Shown: positions 12,301-24,600 of the stretch, piece by piece
Numbering within the stretch: the stretch's first letter is position 1
Layout of the letters: each line of letters opens with the position of its first letter
From: Sitta carolinensis
Lineage: Eukaryota; Chordata; Aves; Passeriformes; Sittidae
NCBI GenBank assembly: GCA_032173965.1
Contig: JAVUNC010000006.1
Span: forward strand, 41,511,870-41,575,869
Length of the DNA: 64,000 nucleotides
Reading direction: 5' to 3'
Translations under genes and position numbers: made by a program
Notes under the pieces: generated by a model
Told to the model about the DNA's origin: nothing
Seen by the model: only the letters and a program-made list of their open reading frames with translations
Databases searched by the model: none

Positions 12301-12502
12301 TGTCAAGTATTTATTTCAGAGACTGGTGGAGATTTTTAAATTACTTCCCCTTTTTCCATATAGGCTAAAGTGACTTTGCCATCACCCAGGTCATTCAAAA
12401 ACTATCTCAGCTCCCTTTGTCGCTGTTTCACAGCTGATAGAGCAGGCTTAAGACAGCAGATTCACAGTCTAGCGCTCCCTTTAAACTTTATCATTAGCAC
12501 AC

Positions 12503-13411
12503 TTTATTGTGTGTGTGGACAGATTCAAAGATTTCCCAGATCAGCAGTCCCCCAGCTCCCATCCCAGTGAGTCCCAGCTCTCTGCTCCCTGTGTGTCACA
12601 GGACTGCTTATCTCCCATTATCAGCAACCTGCCTCACAACTCCAAAGCACAACAATAATCAGATTTTTTCCTAAGACCTTTTCTGCTCTGCTTCTGCAGA
12701 GTAGCACAGAGAGCCAAGTCCCAGTGAGTTGGAAGCTGTCTGCAAAGCAAAAAAATATCTCTGTGACTATGCTGCTTCTTTCTCAGGGACTTTTTGCTCC
12801 CTGCTTTCTTTTTTGTTCCAGGGGGAGGGAAGGGTAGGTGCAGAGAGAGGCTACTTACTCCTTCCTGGGGGACGGCAACGTGTGTGTTGGGGAGAATTTT
12901 TCCAGCATTTCTAATCTCTAAAGGGGAATTGTGTACTGACAGATACTGAGCAGGGGCATTTTCAGCTGGGGGGAGTCTGAGCCTGAATGATGGGGCTTGA
13001 TTGTGGCAGGCTCAACTCGTGGCCTGGGGTGTCCCACCAGCCAAGGGAAAGGGCAAACTGTACAAAAGATGGAGGGAGAGTCACTGCAGGACCTTTACAT
13101 CCACTTGTCAGACACAAAGAGGAGTGGCAAAGCCAGGCTACCAGACCCCTAAGCTAACCCATGAGAGCCACAACTCACTAAGTGGATGTCAAAGCATCAG
13201 AGAATGCACCCACTCTCGAGGGGGGCAACCAGGGTGCAGGGGGGAGCAAATCAAGGATGTGGGGTTTTCTTCACTCTTTCTTGTGCCAAACTCTGCTGGT
13301 GGTGGGCAGGACCAAAATCCCCTCCCTCCCAGCCTCCCCAAGCCACAGCCCTGGCTTTGCTCACCCTCCAGCTGGGGGGCAGTTAGGGAGCTGGGGGACA
13401 GGAATGCTTCC
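12503..13411 (-). terminator. SSTR1: Probable SSTR1 3' UTR with AATAAA on the minus strand
   Basis: Below the SSTR1 stop codon the DNA stays moderately GC-rich to about 12.5 kb and then turns AT-rich. A canonical AATAAA on the minus strand lies at 12503-12508 (read as TTTATT on plus), which would give a 3' UTR of about 0.9 kb. A second one lies at 12310-12315. The choice of signal is inference. Confidence 0.4.
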
Positions 13412-14482
13412 TCAGAGGGTGGTAATCCTGGAGGTGCAAGTGCCATTCCTGTACATGCTCCCTGACTCCAAGTTGTCTGGGGGAAAGTCCTCCACGCTGT
13501 ATGCCCTGCTCTTGAGGGCAGTGGCATAGTAGTCGATGGGTTCCTCTGCAGCATTGTCCATCCAGCTGAGGCAGAGCAGCCGCTGGAAGGACCGCTTGAA
13601 ATTGTCTGAGAGAAAACCATAGAGGATAGGGTTGGCACAGCTGTTGGCATAGCCCAAGATGACAGAGAGCTGGCTGATGGTGGCATCGTCCTGCTCTACA
13701 AAGACATTTACCAGCTGCACAATGTAGAAGGGCATCCAGCAGATGACAAAGACCATCACCACCATCATGACCATGAGGGTGATCTTGCGTTCTGAGCGTT
13801 TGCGTTGCTGCCAGCCAGCCTTCAGGGCCACCATGCGCATCTTAGCAATGATGAGGATGTAGCAGAGGCAGATGGCCACCACAGGCAGCAAGAAGCCCAT
13901 CAGAAAAGTGTAGACCACAAAGACCACCAGCCACCTCTGGGTGGGCTCTGGCATGAGCATATTGCAAGCCACTGTTCCATCACTGTTGGCGGCTGTGTTG
14001 GAGAAGATGATGATGGGCAGGATGATGAGGATGGAAAGCACCCAGACACCCAGATTGACCATCTTAGCCACAGTGGGCCGGCGGTACCTGGCCGCCTTGA
14101 TGGGGTGCACCACAGCGATGTAACGGTCCACACTGAGCACGGTCAGGCAGTAGATGCTGGTGAACATGTTGATGGCATCCACACTCAGCACCAGGCGGCA
14201 GAGCAGGGAGCCAAAGGGCCAGTGGTGCAGCAGGGTGGAGGTTACCAGAAAGGGGACGCTGAGCATCAGCAGCTCATCTGCGATGGCCAAGTTGAGGATG
14301 TAGATGTTGGTGGCTGTCTTCATCTTGGCATAACGTAGGATCACATAGATGACCATGGAGTTGCCGCACAGCCCCACCAGGCACACCACGGAGTAGATGA
14401 ATGAGATGAGGATGGCGCTGCCCTGAGATTCACTCAGGGTGCTGTTCGGAGCGCCAGAGGAATTCCTGCCGCCCGAGTCCAT
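13412..14482 (-). CDS. SSTR1: Somatostatin receptor type 1 (SSTR1), N-terminus frameshifted
   Basis: Class A peptide GPCR that binds somatostatin-14/28 and couples to Gi/o, lowering cAMP, in neurons and endocrine cells. From the ATG at 14482 the frame gives 356 residues with seven membrane helices (first about 23-48). Family marks are Asp102 in helix 3 (equivalent of the Asp that pairs with the ligand Lys), the Cys95-Cys173 disulphide, DRY 119-121, CWMP 248-251, the somatostatin-receptor signature [13 protein letters not shown] 278-290, a palmitoylation-type Cys304, and the terminus TSRITTL. Sequons lie at Asn7 and Asn13. From about residue 14 the sequence closely follows human SSTR1 (391 residues). 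The missing N-terminal part exists at 14483-14604, but its conserved start (MLPNGT) is in another frame, so as written the first in-frame ATG is 14482, with G at -3 and G at +4. The coding region is intronless, as in mammals. Confidence 0.95.
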   Translation of the reverse strand: MDSGGRNSSGAPNSTLSESQGSAILISFIYSVVCLVGLCGNSMVIYVILRYAKMKTATNIYILNLAIADELLMLSVPFLVTSTLLHHWPFGSLLCRLVLSVDAINMFTSIYCLTVLSVDRYIAVVHPIKAARYRRPTVAKMVNLGVWVLSILIILPIIIFSNTAANSDGTVACNMLMPEPTQRWLVVFVVYTFLMGFLLPVVAICLCYILIIAKMRMVALKAGWQQRKRSERKITLMVMMVVMVFVICWMPFYIVQLVNVFVEQDDATISQLSVILGYANSCANPILYGFLSDNFKRSFQRLLCLSWMDNAAEEPIDYYATALKSRAYSVEDFPPDNLESGSMYRNGTCTSRITTL

Positions 14483-14604
14483 GCCCTCCGCCGCCGCCTC
14501 CTCCGAGACGCCACCGGCTCCGCCGCCACCACTGTCGCTGCCGCCGCTGTCGCTGTCGCTGCCTGCACCGCCGGGAAGCCTGGGCAGGTGCCATTGGGGA
14601 GCAT
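14434..14604 (-). other. SSTR1: Conserved SSTR1 start, out of frame with the receptor
   Basis: The ATG at 14604-14602 begins MLPNGT, matching the human SSTR1 start MFPNGT. This frame then runs into an Ala/Arg-rich translation and stops at 14434. The main receptor frame over the same bases reads a Gly/Ser/Asp-rich stretch ([17 protein letters not shown]) leading into the 14482 ATG, which looks like a normal SSTR1 N-terminal tail. Returning to the receptor frame needs one base more (or two fewer) shortly after the Thr codon, around 14560-14590. The cause may be a consensus or assembly error in GC-rich sequence, or a true frameshift. Confidence 0.75.
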
Positions 14605-15100
14605 CCTCTGCCCGGACCCCACCGCCCCGTCTCAGAGCAGCAGGCGTCCGCCGCCCGCTGCGCTGGCCATCCTCCCGTCCGGATCGCGGCGCGGCGGCGG
14701 CGGGACGCGGGCACCGGGAGCGAGGCGGCTGCGAGCGGCGGCAATCGCTGCTCTCCGGCTGGTGAATGATTAATAGCAGCGGCGCGTCACCAGCTAAAGA
14801 AAGAAGGAGGGAAAGAAAAAAAAATGCAGGAGGAGACGTAAGTGGGTGTCCCTTCCCACCCCCCACTCCCCTTGCCCGCCTCCCATCCCGCCCTTCGGCT
14901 GCTCGCAAATCCGGCAGCTCCAGGTCAGACTCTTCGCTGTTCCCACTACCCCGCACTACTCAGTGCCCCCGATACCGCACTTCTCTCCCCACCCAGTATT
15001 TTCTCCCACCTCTCCATCCACCATCCTCTTCTCCCTCTCCATTCTTTGCTGCTCTCCTTCCATGGCACCTAGGTCCAGACCAGGAGCACTCCTGGCATAG
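14483..15100 (-). promoter_or_regulatory. SSTR1: SSTR1 5' CpG island, 5' UTR and probable promoter
   Basis: The DNA from the receptor start to about 14.9 kb is CpG-rich. The receptor frame stays open upstream to about 14956 but contains no ATG before 14482, so this is untranslated sequence or N-terminal tail rather than a longer protein. A TAAT-containing AT-rich island (14764-14775) sits within the GC-rich region; it could bind POU or homeodomain factors, which have been reported for the rat gene, but the match is only suggestive. No clear TATA box is assigned. Above 14.9 kb the plus strand becomes C/T-rich. Confidence 0.45.
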
Positions 15101-15149
15101 AAAGGATAGTCCCTTTCTCCTTTAAGAAAAAAGTCTGGCTCTTGCGTGG

Positions 15150-16790
15150 GTGGGCAGTGTTACCTGGGCAAGCATGCCTCATGTCTACGCAGTTGCTGTA
15201 ACCCTCTCCTGTCACTGCACCCCGTGCATTGGCCACCTCACAGTGCTGGCACCAGGCGCGGCACCGACCGACAAACACAAAACATTCAACCTTATGCACA
15301 CAGCACGTTCCATGCTTCCTATCACCACATCCCACCACCACCACTACTAGATATCACTCACAAACAGCCCTGGCCCTCTCTGCACACTCTGTCCTGAAAG
15401 ATGCCCTCCCGGCATCATATTCTAACACCCCGGCAGATGTTTTGCCTGTCCGTCACACCCAAGAATGAGTGACCAATTTGCACACTGCAGCTTGACACGA
15501 CTGTTTACACACAGTGGTGCCAAGACCATCTCATGCTGTTCACGCCACTGTTCCCACACACCTGCTTTCAATCACAGGATCACTTCAACCTCAACCACAT
15601 GCTGCCTCACCGTTGTTACAATCCCCTCTCTTAAGGTTGTCCTTAACACATATGCATATCCCTGACAGGATTGTATCAACACCAGGGGAGTGGTGATAAA
15701 CCCTCCTGAGCCTGAACAGTGGCACAAACCATTGGCACCATCTCCACTCATATGCTGCATATATGTAGCCGTCACTACATAACTTCTTCCGTGCTGTACT
15801 CAGCAACCACTTCAATACGTTGACCTATACTGTGCTATTTTTGACATGCACCCTGATTCTAGATGAACATACATACACCATTAGTTCCTCATGTTGTCAT
15901 CTCTAGGCAGACACTGGCACCTTGAACACCTCATCCACACCACCAGTACATGAACATCTTCAGATAGTCCTAATACTGCACCTCTGTTCTCTGGTAAGCA
16001 AACTTTTCTTAAAAAAGGAAGGGCATGACCTTCCCATACACCTCTCCTTCTGAGCAATATTGTTATTGTTCTGAGTGTACAGTCTGTCCTTACATGCTTG
16101 TACATAACCACAAAACCAATTTTCATATACCACCACCACTGTTCTGTATATACCACTGACCATTCTGTATTAACCAGACATAGTTACTAGTTCACACAGA
16201 CCCTCACACTTGCTCACTACATCAACACTCCCTCAGCACAGGCAAACACACAAAATACTCAGTAAATGCTTATTTATTATGTTTGCTGTAGCCCCCCATC
16301 TGTGTGAGCAATGCACACCTGTATGGGTAAAGACCTGTTCCTTCACATAAACTGCTGCCTAAGAGCACCACCTACTTTTGCAAAGAACAGCAGGTCCACA
16401 TCACACAAATATCACTGCAGTGCATATGCTGCTATATGCTCTCCACAGCACCACCATACTCAGCATCACACAGGCATCATTGCAACCTACTCATTTTACC
16501 ATGCATACCCATCACCTCCTACTGTTCACACATCTTCTTATCACCGTCTGCCCACCATCACAATTATGCATATTATCACTTCCCACCACTTTAATATGCA
16601 GATACATGCAGCACTACCATCAATTGATTACAACCCATCATCAGGAATTTATTCTCCCTAGAACCATATATATCCTTATACCCCTCATCAACACAGCATC
16701 TATTCAAACACATGCATGTAATCTCTCTGACTGTATGACTTTCCTCCTGTCAGTCATCACCTCCAGTTGTAGACACCTAGGCACTCCCAT
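15150..16790 (+). repeat. G-poor, C/A-rich strand-asymmetric tract (degenerate simple repeat?)
   Basis: For about 1.6 kb the plus strand is rich in CAC, CCA, ACA and CAT words and poor in G (for example CACCACCACCACTACTAG near 15335, and ACCATCACAATTATGC near 16555). Stop codons containing G are therefore rare and several plus-strand frames stay open without coding meaning. The pattern fits a heavily mutated CCA/CAT-type minisatellite, but no clean period can be read by eye. It lies directly upstream of the SSTR1 promoter side. Confidence 0.5.
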
Positions 16791-18489
16791 ATGATGGGCA
16801 TGTGCTCTTTGACACCTTGTCAAGAGTATTACATTTAGCACATGCATACTTTTGCATGACCCTTACCAAGCTGTTTCTTTTTCTTCTGTGTTTATAGACC
16901 AGATTGTGAATACATATAGATGTATATATACACCCCTACACATTATAAAAATAATCTTATTCAATTTTTAGTAATTGCACACAAGTTCTATTTGGATGAT
17001 ACTCTTTGTGACTTTTGAGGACTTTTTGTATCTATATTCTAGTACAGAAATGCGTTTATTGAGCAGTCTTTGCAAATGATCTTACCATTCCTAGGACTGT
17101 TCCTGTATACGAGGGGTTTAGCTAGATGTTTGAGCGCTTGGGGATGTCACGCAAATTAAAATTCATATTTACATTTAGGATTTTAGAGGTTGTATATTCT
17201 GATTGTGTTAGCATCAGAGCTTCCAGCATACAGAGAAAAAAATTATAATTTAACATGATGGAAAATATTTTCTTGCAATGTGCTCTCTGACACTGCTCAA
17301 ATTTCTGCAATTACATAAATTCAGCTGAAGAATTAACTTCTTTAAAATTTGTACACTGGGACAATATGAATCAGCTTTCAGTCATTGATATAAGAAGGAG
17401 CAGAAGTCAATAGTTACAAACCCATCAACAAGAATATCTGGTTGATTTCAGCACTTTAGTCTGTTTGAAAACCTATAGTTAAACTATAATCCAATTTTTG
17501 TTTACATGAGCATTTGTTTTAATGGTCATTTACTTATGGAGCACGAATCAAAGGGTTTCCTTCTTTCATATTGTTATAAATTGGCATTTAGACATTTTAT
17601 TCATGCTGATGCCCATTTTGCATTACTTTGCCATGCTTGGATTTGACCATGCCCTGAACCCAAAAGGGTCAGTAAAAATTTTTCTGTTGAAGTAGGCGTG
17701 GGCACGGTGTTCTTTCTTACTGCATTTCTTCAAAATTAATTGCTTATAAATTGTAATTCCTGCAACAGTACTAGCTCCATTAGGCAACATGCACATACCT
17801 GCTTGACATAAGTGCCCAGGAAAAAGAAACGCCATCATAGGCATAATTATAATAATGTACCCTGTGCTATAGCATACACTTGGAAGGTCTGATATTTCAT
17901 TTCACTGAAGTTTCCTTTGGATATGGAAAATTTCACAATAGAGAATGGTATCTCTTTCCAAAAAGGAATTATCTGAGTGCCTGCTTAGTCACTTAGATCG
18001 ATTCCTCTAACAAAGGTTATAGGTATTTATCTACTGAGAATTTATTGCTACTGATCTTTACAAATATTCAATGTTCCTCAAGATTTCTAACCTCAACTAT
18101 TTCATAAAGTAGAAATGTTTGATCAGAAATGATGCATTTTATTGTCTCAGTAACGATATACTGCCATTATAAATGCCAACACTGGCATAGTTTTAACAAA
18201 GATTCCTTTAAATAAGAAATTCTGACATAAACCAATTCTAATTTGGGAACATGATTAGAAATTTTATATTTTAGAGTTCTTTCTTTTGTCTAAGGACTTA
18301 ACCTGTAAGGAGCAGACCAGAGGTTTGAACTGGTTTTTATAATCCACCTATGGAAGTGGAGAAGGGCACCTTGACCTTCTCAACACAGTCTGCAGGTCAG
18401 CCTAAGATGTACACAGATACTTTGCCCATTTTTTGTAGCATCACCTGTCCCTCATGGAAGGGAGGGAAAAATCCTCAAATATCCCTCAA
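16791..18489. other. Intergenic AT-rich DNA, nothing recognised
   Basis: Only short ORFs and short TA-rich runs (about 16910-16935) are present. No gene, RNA or recognisable repeat is seen. Confidence 0.45.
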
Positions 18490-19170
18490 ATAAACTTCTG
18501 GGCCATGCTGGGAAGTCTAGGACTAAGTCTTAGGCTGTGCCTAGGGTTAGAATTATGATTGAGACAAGAAGCCCATAGCTCCAGGTGCAGTGGGGGTGCA
18601 AAGGGAAGGTTCAGTGGTGGGGTATCTGTGCAAAGAGCTCATACCAGAACAATTGTTTGTCCCACTGGCATAACACTGGGCATCTCAGGCTACAGTTCAT
18701 CCCATGTCTAGGCTTATGTTAGGTCAGGAGAGAGACAAAGCCAAGAGCTCCAGCTGAAAGGGGTTGAAAAGGGTTTAAAAGCTGATTAAGGTAGAGGAAG
18801 ACTCCACGGATGATATTCCCTAACAGTTTTCTCTTCTGTGCTATAGGATGGAGACTCTGGATAGGGTCGATCTTTTGGCTACTTGTATCTGACCCTTGGA
18901 CTGAGTCTAGAAAAAAGACAAAGCCAAGAGCTCCGAGGGAGCTGAACTTTAAGAGGGGCTGCCAAAGGAGGAGGAGAAGACTGTGATTTTTTTTTCCCCC
19001 TGTCCACATTCTCGTGCAGGAAATATCTAGGCTGTCAGGTTAAGGTCCATTCCAAGCACATTGTAGGGTTAGGCTTAGGTGAGGCAATGCCTGGAGGTCC
19101 ACATGATGAAGCCCTTCCCAGCGATTACTGGGGCTGAAGGGATTCAGCTGAAGTATTTGAGGCAAGAGTG
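18490..19170 (+). repeat. Degenerate tandem repeat, about 165-185 bp period, four partial units
   Basis: A shared core, GAGACAA-A-GCC-AGAGCTCC, recurs with changes. The anchor GCTCC or GGTCC ends at about 18582, 18751, 18934 and 19100, spacings of roughly 169, 183 and 166. Other parts also recur: TTAGG-rich lead-ins (near 18535, 18715 and 19065) and a GGGGTGCAAAGGGAAGGTTCAG-like block that returns near 19130. On the minus strand this yields an ORF with the repeated peptide GALGFV. I take it as an old minisatellite-like array or a decayed satellite fragment, not a gene. Confidence 0.6.
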
Positions 19171-21081
19171 CCAGTGGCAATTGGAGTAGCTTTCTGGCAA
19201 ACATTTCTCCTGATGACGGCTTAAGGCTGACACTCTATATCTCCAATTTAAAAAAGCCTACAAACAGCTTACAAGGCAAATGATATCTTTTCTCCACCTA
19301 GTGTGACTGTGTATTGAGTACTGTGGCAAGAAAGAGGAAACAGACATGACAGTTAAAATGAGGCCGACCATAATTCATTAAATATTTAAACCTGAGACAG
19401 AATATGAACAGTTTTCTTCAGAATCTTTCAACTTTTGAGCACAGCAGTGATGTGGCAATGCATGGCACTGCTCTAGTTTGCATATGCCATGAACCCTAAG
19501 TAAATTCAAAAGGGCTTTTGTGGCCTGAGACATTTCAAAGATGTCCCACTGACTAATTCAGTAAAGTGTCTCCTGTTCAAACTGTAGACACCCTGTGCAC
19601 CACTCAAACCAGGTGTTTCATAAATCTTGCTGAGAAATAAAAGAGTAAACACTCTTTTACAACCATATATTTCTACAAAATAGCCAAATGTCATATGATT
19701 TGGTTCAATTGAATTATAGCTGATTACGGCTTTGTGAAAATCATTTAGTGCCCATTTCAATAGCGTATCTTTGGAAGTCATACATGGAGGGCTGTACAGA
19801 TGCACTGACAGCACACTCCCAAGTTCTCAAGAGCAAGGTAGTTGCCCCAGCAAACAAGATATAATATAGTACCCAAATCTGATCTCAGACACACTTTTTC
19901 AAATCTGAATAATTCTGTCTACTGGTAGTTAACCAGATTTGTATAAGTGTGTAAGTGGTTGGATCTTGAGTTTCATCTCTTGTCTCCCACCAAAAAGTTA
20001 CTCAGTGACAAGTGTTAGCCGCAGCAAGTGCAACTGCAAGTGCAACTTAAAACTGAGTAAGTTTTGGCTGTAAACATAGCCAAGGACAAATTGTATTTAG
20101 CAGATTTTCATCATGTCTAGCTAAAATATGCCTGGATCAGGGAAAAAGCTTGTTGAAGAAAAAGCCATTAGGATTTCTGCTTCTTGGCTTCCGGTGAGAT
20201 GTTTCCCTACGGCAGATATTGTTCTCTGCTGCTTCATCCAGCCTGATTTTGGAAAGGCTCAGTTATTAGTCTCACCAGAGTCTTTATAGTAATTGTTACA
20301 TTTAAATATATGCTGGTTGTATACTGTTTTCCAGTGCTAAGTATTTATTTTGGTATAAATAAGTATAAATACTGCACTAAATGTAAGGGGAAAATGAGGA
20401 GTGATCAATTATGAATGCAGTGGGCTGGAGAGATGGGGGAGTACTGTTTACTAGCAAATAACTTTAAACAAATCAATAGATATTTCTATGATTGAAGAGA
20501 GCAAAGTAAATTTGTAGGATAACCATAGATGTTTTATGGCACCCAGTTAAATTTTATCACTTATTTCGTATAGGAAATAAGGATATGGAAAGAGTCCTCA
20601 GACTAAGTTTCCATTTAAAGGTCATATGAATAAATGATGTTTATGAATGAGATCTTCCTGATGAATAGCTTCTCATCCTTCTGAAACATATTTATACAGC
20701 AAATAATCATTAAACTCACAAATCTTGTTAAAATTTGATTTTCATCATATTCTGATATGTAATTGTTTCTTTTCACACAAGAGTAATGGGAATTGTTATA
20801 ATAGAAATGATTACACATAATAAAAGAGAAATATTGCTACTAACAACTGAAGTAGCAGTACATGTGACACAGTGACAGCACTGGTCATTTTGTGCTGCCT
20901 GAAGTTTAAGTCCAGCTGCATAAGACTGAGTAAAGAAAATCCTATAGTTAACTTCGGTTATCTCTATTATTTGTATGCCTCTGGAAATGGTCCAGCATTT
21001 AAGGAAAATTATTTTATACACTAACAGTCACTGGAAGTATTTAAAATTTTCCTTTTTTTTATCTGTTATCTGGTATTCTCA
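19171..21081. other. Intergenic AT-rich DNA, nothing recognised
   Basis: No supported gene. A 12-base direct repeat (CAAGTGCAACTG then CAAGTGCAACTT) lies near 20026-20050. Otherwise the sequence looks unique and AT-rich. Confidence 0.45.
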
Positions 21082-21663
21082 TGTCCTGTGCTTTTTAAGT
21101 AGCTACTGCAATATTACTGCAGAAGGGCACACTGCTGTATTCTGGATTCAGTAGGAGAATAATGTTGATAACACACTGATTAAGCCGTTGCTAAGTGTTG
21201 CTCACTCTGAGTCAAGGACCTCTCAGTGTGTCATGCTCTGCACAAAAAGCTGGGAGGGAGCCTGGTCAGGACAGGTGACCAAACTGGCCTAAGAAGCATT
21301 CCATACCATGGAATGTCATGCTCAGTGTATAAACTGGGGGAGTAATCCAGGAGCTGCTGAAATCTGCTTGGGGACAGGCTGGACATTAGTCAGGGGGTGT
21401 TGAGCCATTACATGGTGAATGTCTTGTTCTTGGGTTTTATTCCTTTCTCTCCCTCTCCTGTTCATTAAAATTATTGTTATAATCATTACCATTATTGCTG
21501 TTATTAGTATTATATTATATTTAGTTTTAATTATTGAACTGGTTTTATCTCAACACAACAAGGTTAACTTTTTTTTAACTTTATTCTTCTCCCTGCTGGA
21601 GGGGCAGGGAGTCAGTAAGCAGCTCTGTGATGCTTAGTTGCTGATTGGGGTTAAATTATGACA
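21082..21663 (+). mobile_element. Solo LTR, ERVL-like avian family, plus orientation
   Basis: The segment starts TGTCCTG and ends TTAAATTATGACA, the TG...CA form of an LTR. It contains a TATA-like element in CAGTGTATAAACTGGGGG (about 21325-21342) and downstream ATTGAACTGGTTTTATCTCA, the poly(A)-region block of this family. It aligns by eye over most of its length with the reverse complement of 45392-45980: shared blocks include AACACACTGATT, GTCAAGGA, AAAGCTGGGAGGGAGCCTGG and TGCTTAGTTGC or its relatives. About 20 bases after TGTCCTG are missing relative to the other copy. No matching target duplication is visible. No internal retroviral genes flank it, so it is a solo LTR. Confidence 0.82.
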
Positions 21664-24600
21664 GAGTGTAAAACAATAAAGTGTATCATAGTATTTAACA
21701 CATATATTCACATTTCTACCTCATAATGTGGGCAGGGGTCAAAGGGAAGGAAGACATTTCTACGTCTTGAATAAAGGTACTATTACTCATTTTCACAGGC
21801 AGTTGCACACATGTAAATGTCTCTGTTTTTCCACAATTTTATTTTCACCTCAATTTAAAACTCAAAGTATTTTTTTTTTTCATTTCTTACCTATGCACAT
21901 CTTCTTCCTTTGACACACAAAACACAAATTGTTTTCACTTCTTTCATTTTAGCTCCATCTTATTTATCCAGATGCTGTAATTTTCAGACAGGAAATGCGT
22001 TTTGCAATTTCCAAAACGATCTAAGAAGAAGATGATGAGGTCAAGGTCACGAAGCAGGCAGGGATGGTAAATGGCTGTTTCATCTCTGTGTCACAATCAA
22101 TAATGTACCTTACATCACCTTAGAGTGCAAGCTGAGTGTTATAATATGTAAATGAATTACAGAAAAGATTGGTGTTCAGTCTGGAGCTCTTGGATTAGTG
22201 AGAGGGTATGGAAAGTAGAAAAATATAGATAGCATGTTTACCATCCATGTTTACCTTCCTGTATTAATAATGACTGTACTTTTTGGCTCCTTTCAAAACT
22301 AATCTTTCAGTAGTGGGATAGAGACTGGACTAGCACAGATACAGTCCCTGATTTAGTGCCTGTTTGTGATGGCAGCACATGAGGGGCATTTCTGGGGCAT
22401 ATACTCAGGTTTTGCACTCAGGCAGCACTCCACAGTGTGAAAAAAAGAGAACTGAACAGTGATATTAGAAGATACACTTGAAAAGTTATCCAAATTGAAC
22501 CACTGATTTAGACATACCCAGAGGGGTTTGATACAGTATGTCATGCTCCACTGAATATTAAAAGCAAGCCCTGGATTTTATATATACAGAACACTATTTT
22601 GAACAGGAAGTTTGTTAGCATCAATACAAGAGATGGGAGAAACCCCCTGCTCCCCTCCATCTTTCAAGTAGTGAGTGCTGAGAAACAAAATTTTTAGACC
22701 ACCATTCAGATAGAATATCTTTCATTTTTTCTCTTTTCCTGTTTTGCTATCGTGCTGTACATCTCTTCCCCAGTAGTTTGCATCATTCCCTCTTTCATGT
22801 CAGTCTGTGGGGTTTGTACTGTTGGATTTGGTGGGTAATAGGTTAAAGCATATGTTTAACATACTTCTCATCCTGTGAAACCTGCTTGTCCACAGGATGC
22901 TAGATCCTCATTTCCCCAAGAAAACGACATTTCTACTGGTGCTTCTGAGATCAAACACACAAATAAAAGAAAATTAAGAGCTGTGCAGCGAGTAAGACGC
23001 CTTAGGAATGGTCTATGTAATCTAATATTTTGCTGTCTGAATGAATAATGGCAATCACTACTGCAGGGTCTGTGAACTAAGCCCTGGGGTCTGTGGCCTG
23101 CCTGGTTTGTCAGTTGCATTTTAGTAGTCAGCAGTTCCTTCTTTTAGCTGCTGGGTAATCTGGCTGCCAGTCTCTAAGCTCTGGGGGAAACCATACGGAG
23201 CAGAGGTCTTTATGTGTTCTCTAGGCATGGCCAAGACTCTTAAATTTTGCCCTACTGCTCAGAAACCAGCAGATCTCAGACACAGAAGATGAGAACAGGG
23301 AGACAGCTCTGCTTTTTTTTTTTTTAAATGCAAGCAGTCATATCCAGATAAGAATAGATGTCTTGTTTTGTGGTTTTTCAGGATTCCCACAGACTCCCAT
23401 GCAAGAGAAGGGGAATAAACCTAGATGTGGTTATTCTCTCTTTTATAAAACCTAGAATGACTGAAAGAGGTTTATCATTTTAAAGTCCTTAAAATAGAAT
23501 GTATGATATGCTGATCCAGTTGTGGTAAAATTTTTACTGAATTAACAGAAGCCAATATTTTATCTTAGGCAGATTGTGAGGGTGAACAAAGAACTCAACA
23601 TTCCCTCTACTGATGGAAATAAACACATCACATTGTGCTAGTACATGATTATCAGGTAATAAACCCATGACTATAAAGATGGGGTTTTGTAATTAGACTA
23701 GAGAGAATATAGATATATTATATCACATTGCAGCTTTTCTAGCTTCCCTAGACTGAAAAGCTATCTGTAAATATGGGAAAATGTGTGGAGAAAAGTCTGA
23801 ACTGGAGTATACCATTAGCAGTGGTGAAAAAACCGACTTTACTGCAGTTTCTTCCCATTTCTATCTCAGCATTTATTTCTGGAGCAGTATAACGAAAAGG
23901 GCACTACCCTTGTGGCCTCATGGACAGCAATGTTCTGAGTTTTCAGTTCTTGGTAGCCATGGTCTCATGACATCTATCATGCTGTGTGATAGGCAAATTT
24001 TCAGACTTATGAATTTGAGTTGATCAGAAAGTTAGGATTTTATTTTATACTAACTACAGAAGAACAGGGAGGGGAGAATTTTCTGAAGGCATGTCTTCTG
24101 AATGGCCTTTATTTGTTTCCTTCTGTCGTTGTTGGCTCTTGTTCATATCAGCCCTGATGCTGCAATCTTCATGCACTTCAGGTATCATCTAGTGCCACAG
24201 AAGCTGGTCTGAAACAGATGTTCAATGTTTAGTTTAAGTGCTGTTTGCAGAACTGTCCCTTTCCAAATAGGTATTTGGTATTGAATATTCTCTGATTCTG
24301 AAACTGTGCCTTCCAGAAAAAAAAGAAAGGAAAATGTTCATTATTGACTATGCATCATAAAATCCTTTTGCATATCAATTGTATTGGCTTTGACTTTTTA
24401 TGCATTAGAAAATCCCATTGCAGGTTTAGGGTGTAATTGAATAGGGACAATTCTACTGACTGCAATCAAAGCACTACCAGACTAATTTTCTGACAAGGAG
24501 AGAAAAATAAAAAAAACTTTGGAGACTCCTAAAATTTATATGATGAGATAATTTTAAAGCTGTTGTCTTATCTTTAAATAAAATCTCTTCAATGAAAGAG

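Noticed and set aside
13805..14338. 177-codon plus-strand ORF over SSTR1
   Set aside because: Asp/His/Gly/Val-rich antisense shadow of the receptor with no recognisable feature.
14483..14956. N-terminal extension of SSTR1 to 14956
   Set aside because: The frame is open but its first codon is GTG and no ATG occurs before 14482. Vertebrate SSTR1 has no such long extension.
19060..19080. TAGGGTTAGG, resembling interstitial telomere repeat
   Set aside because: Only about one and a half TTAGGG units, and it belongs to the lead-in of the 170-bp degenerate tandem repeat.
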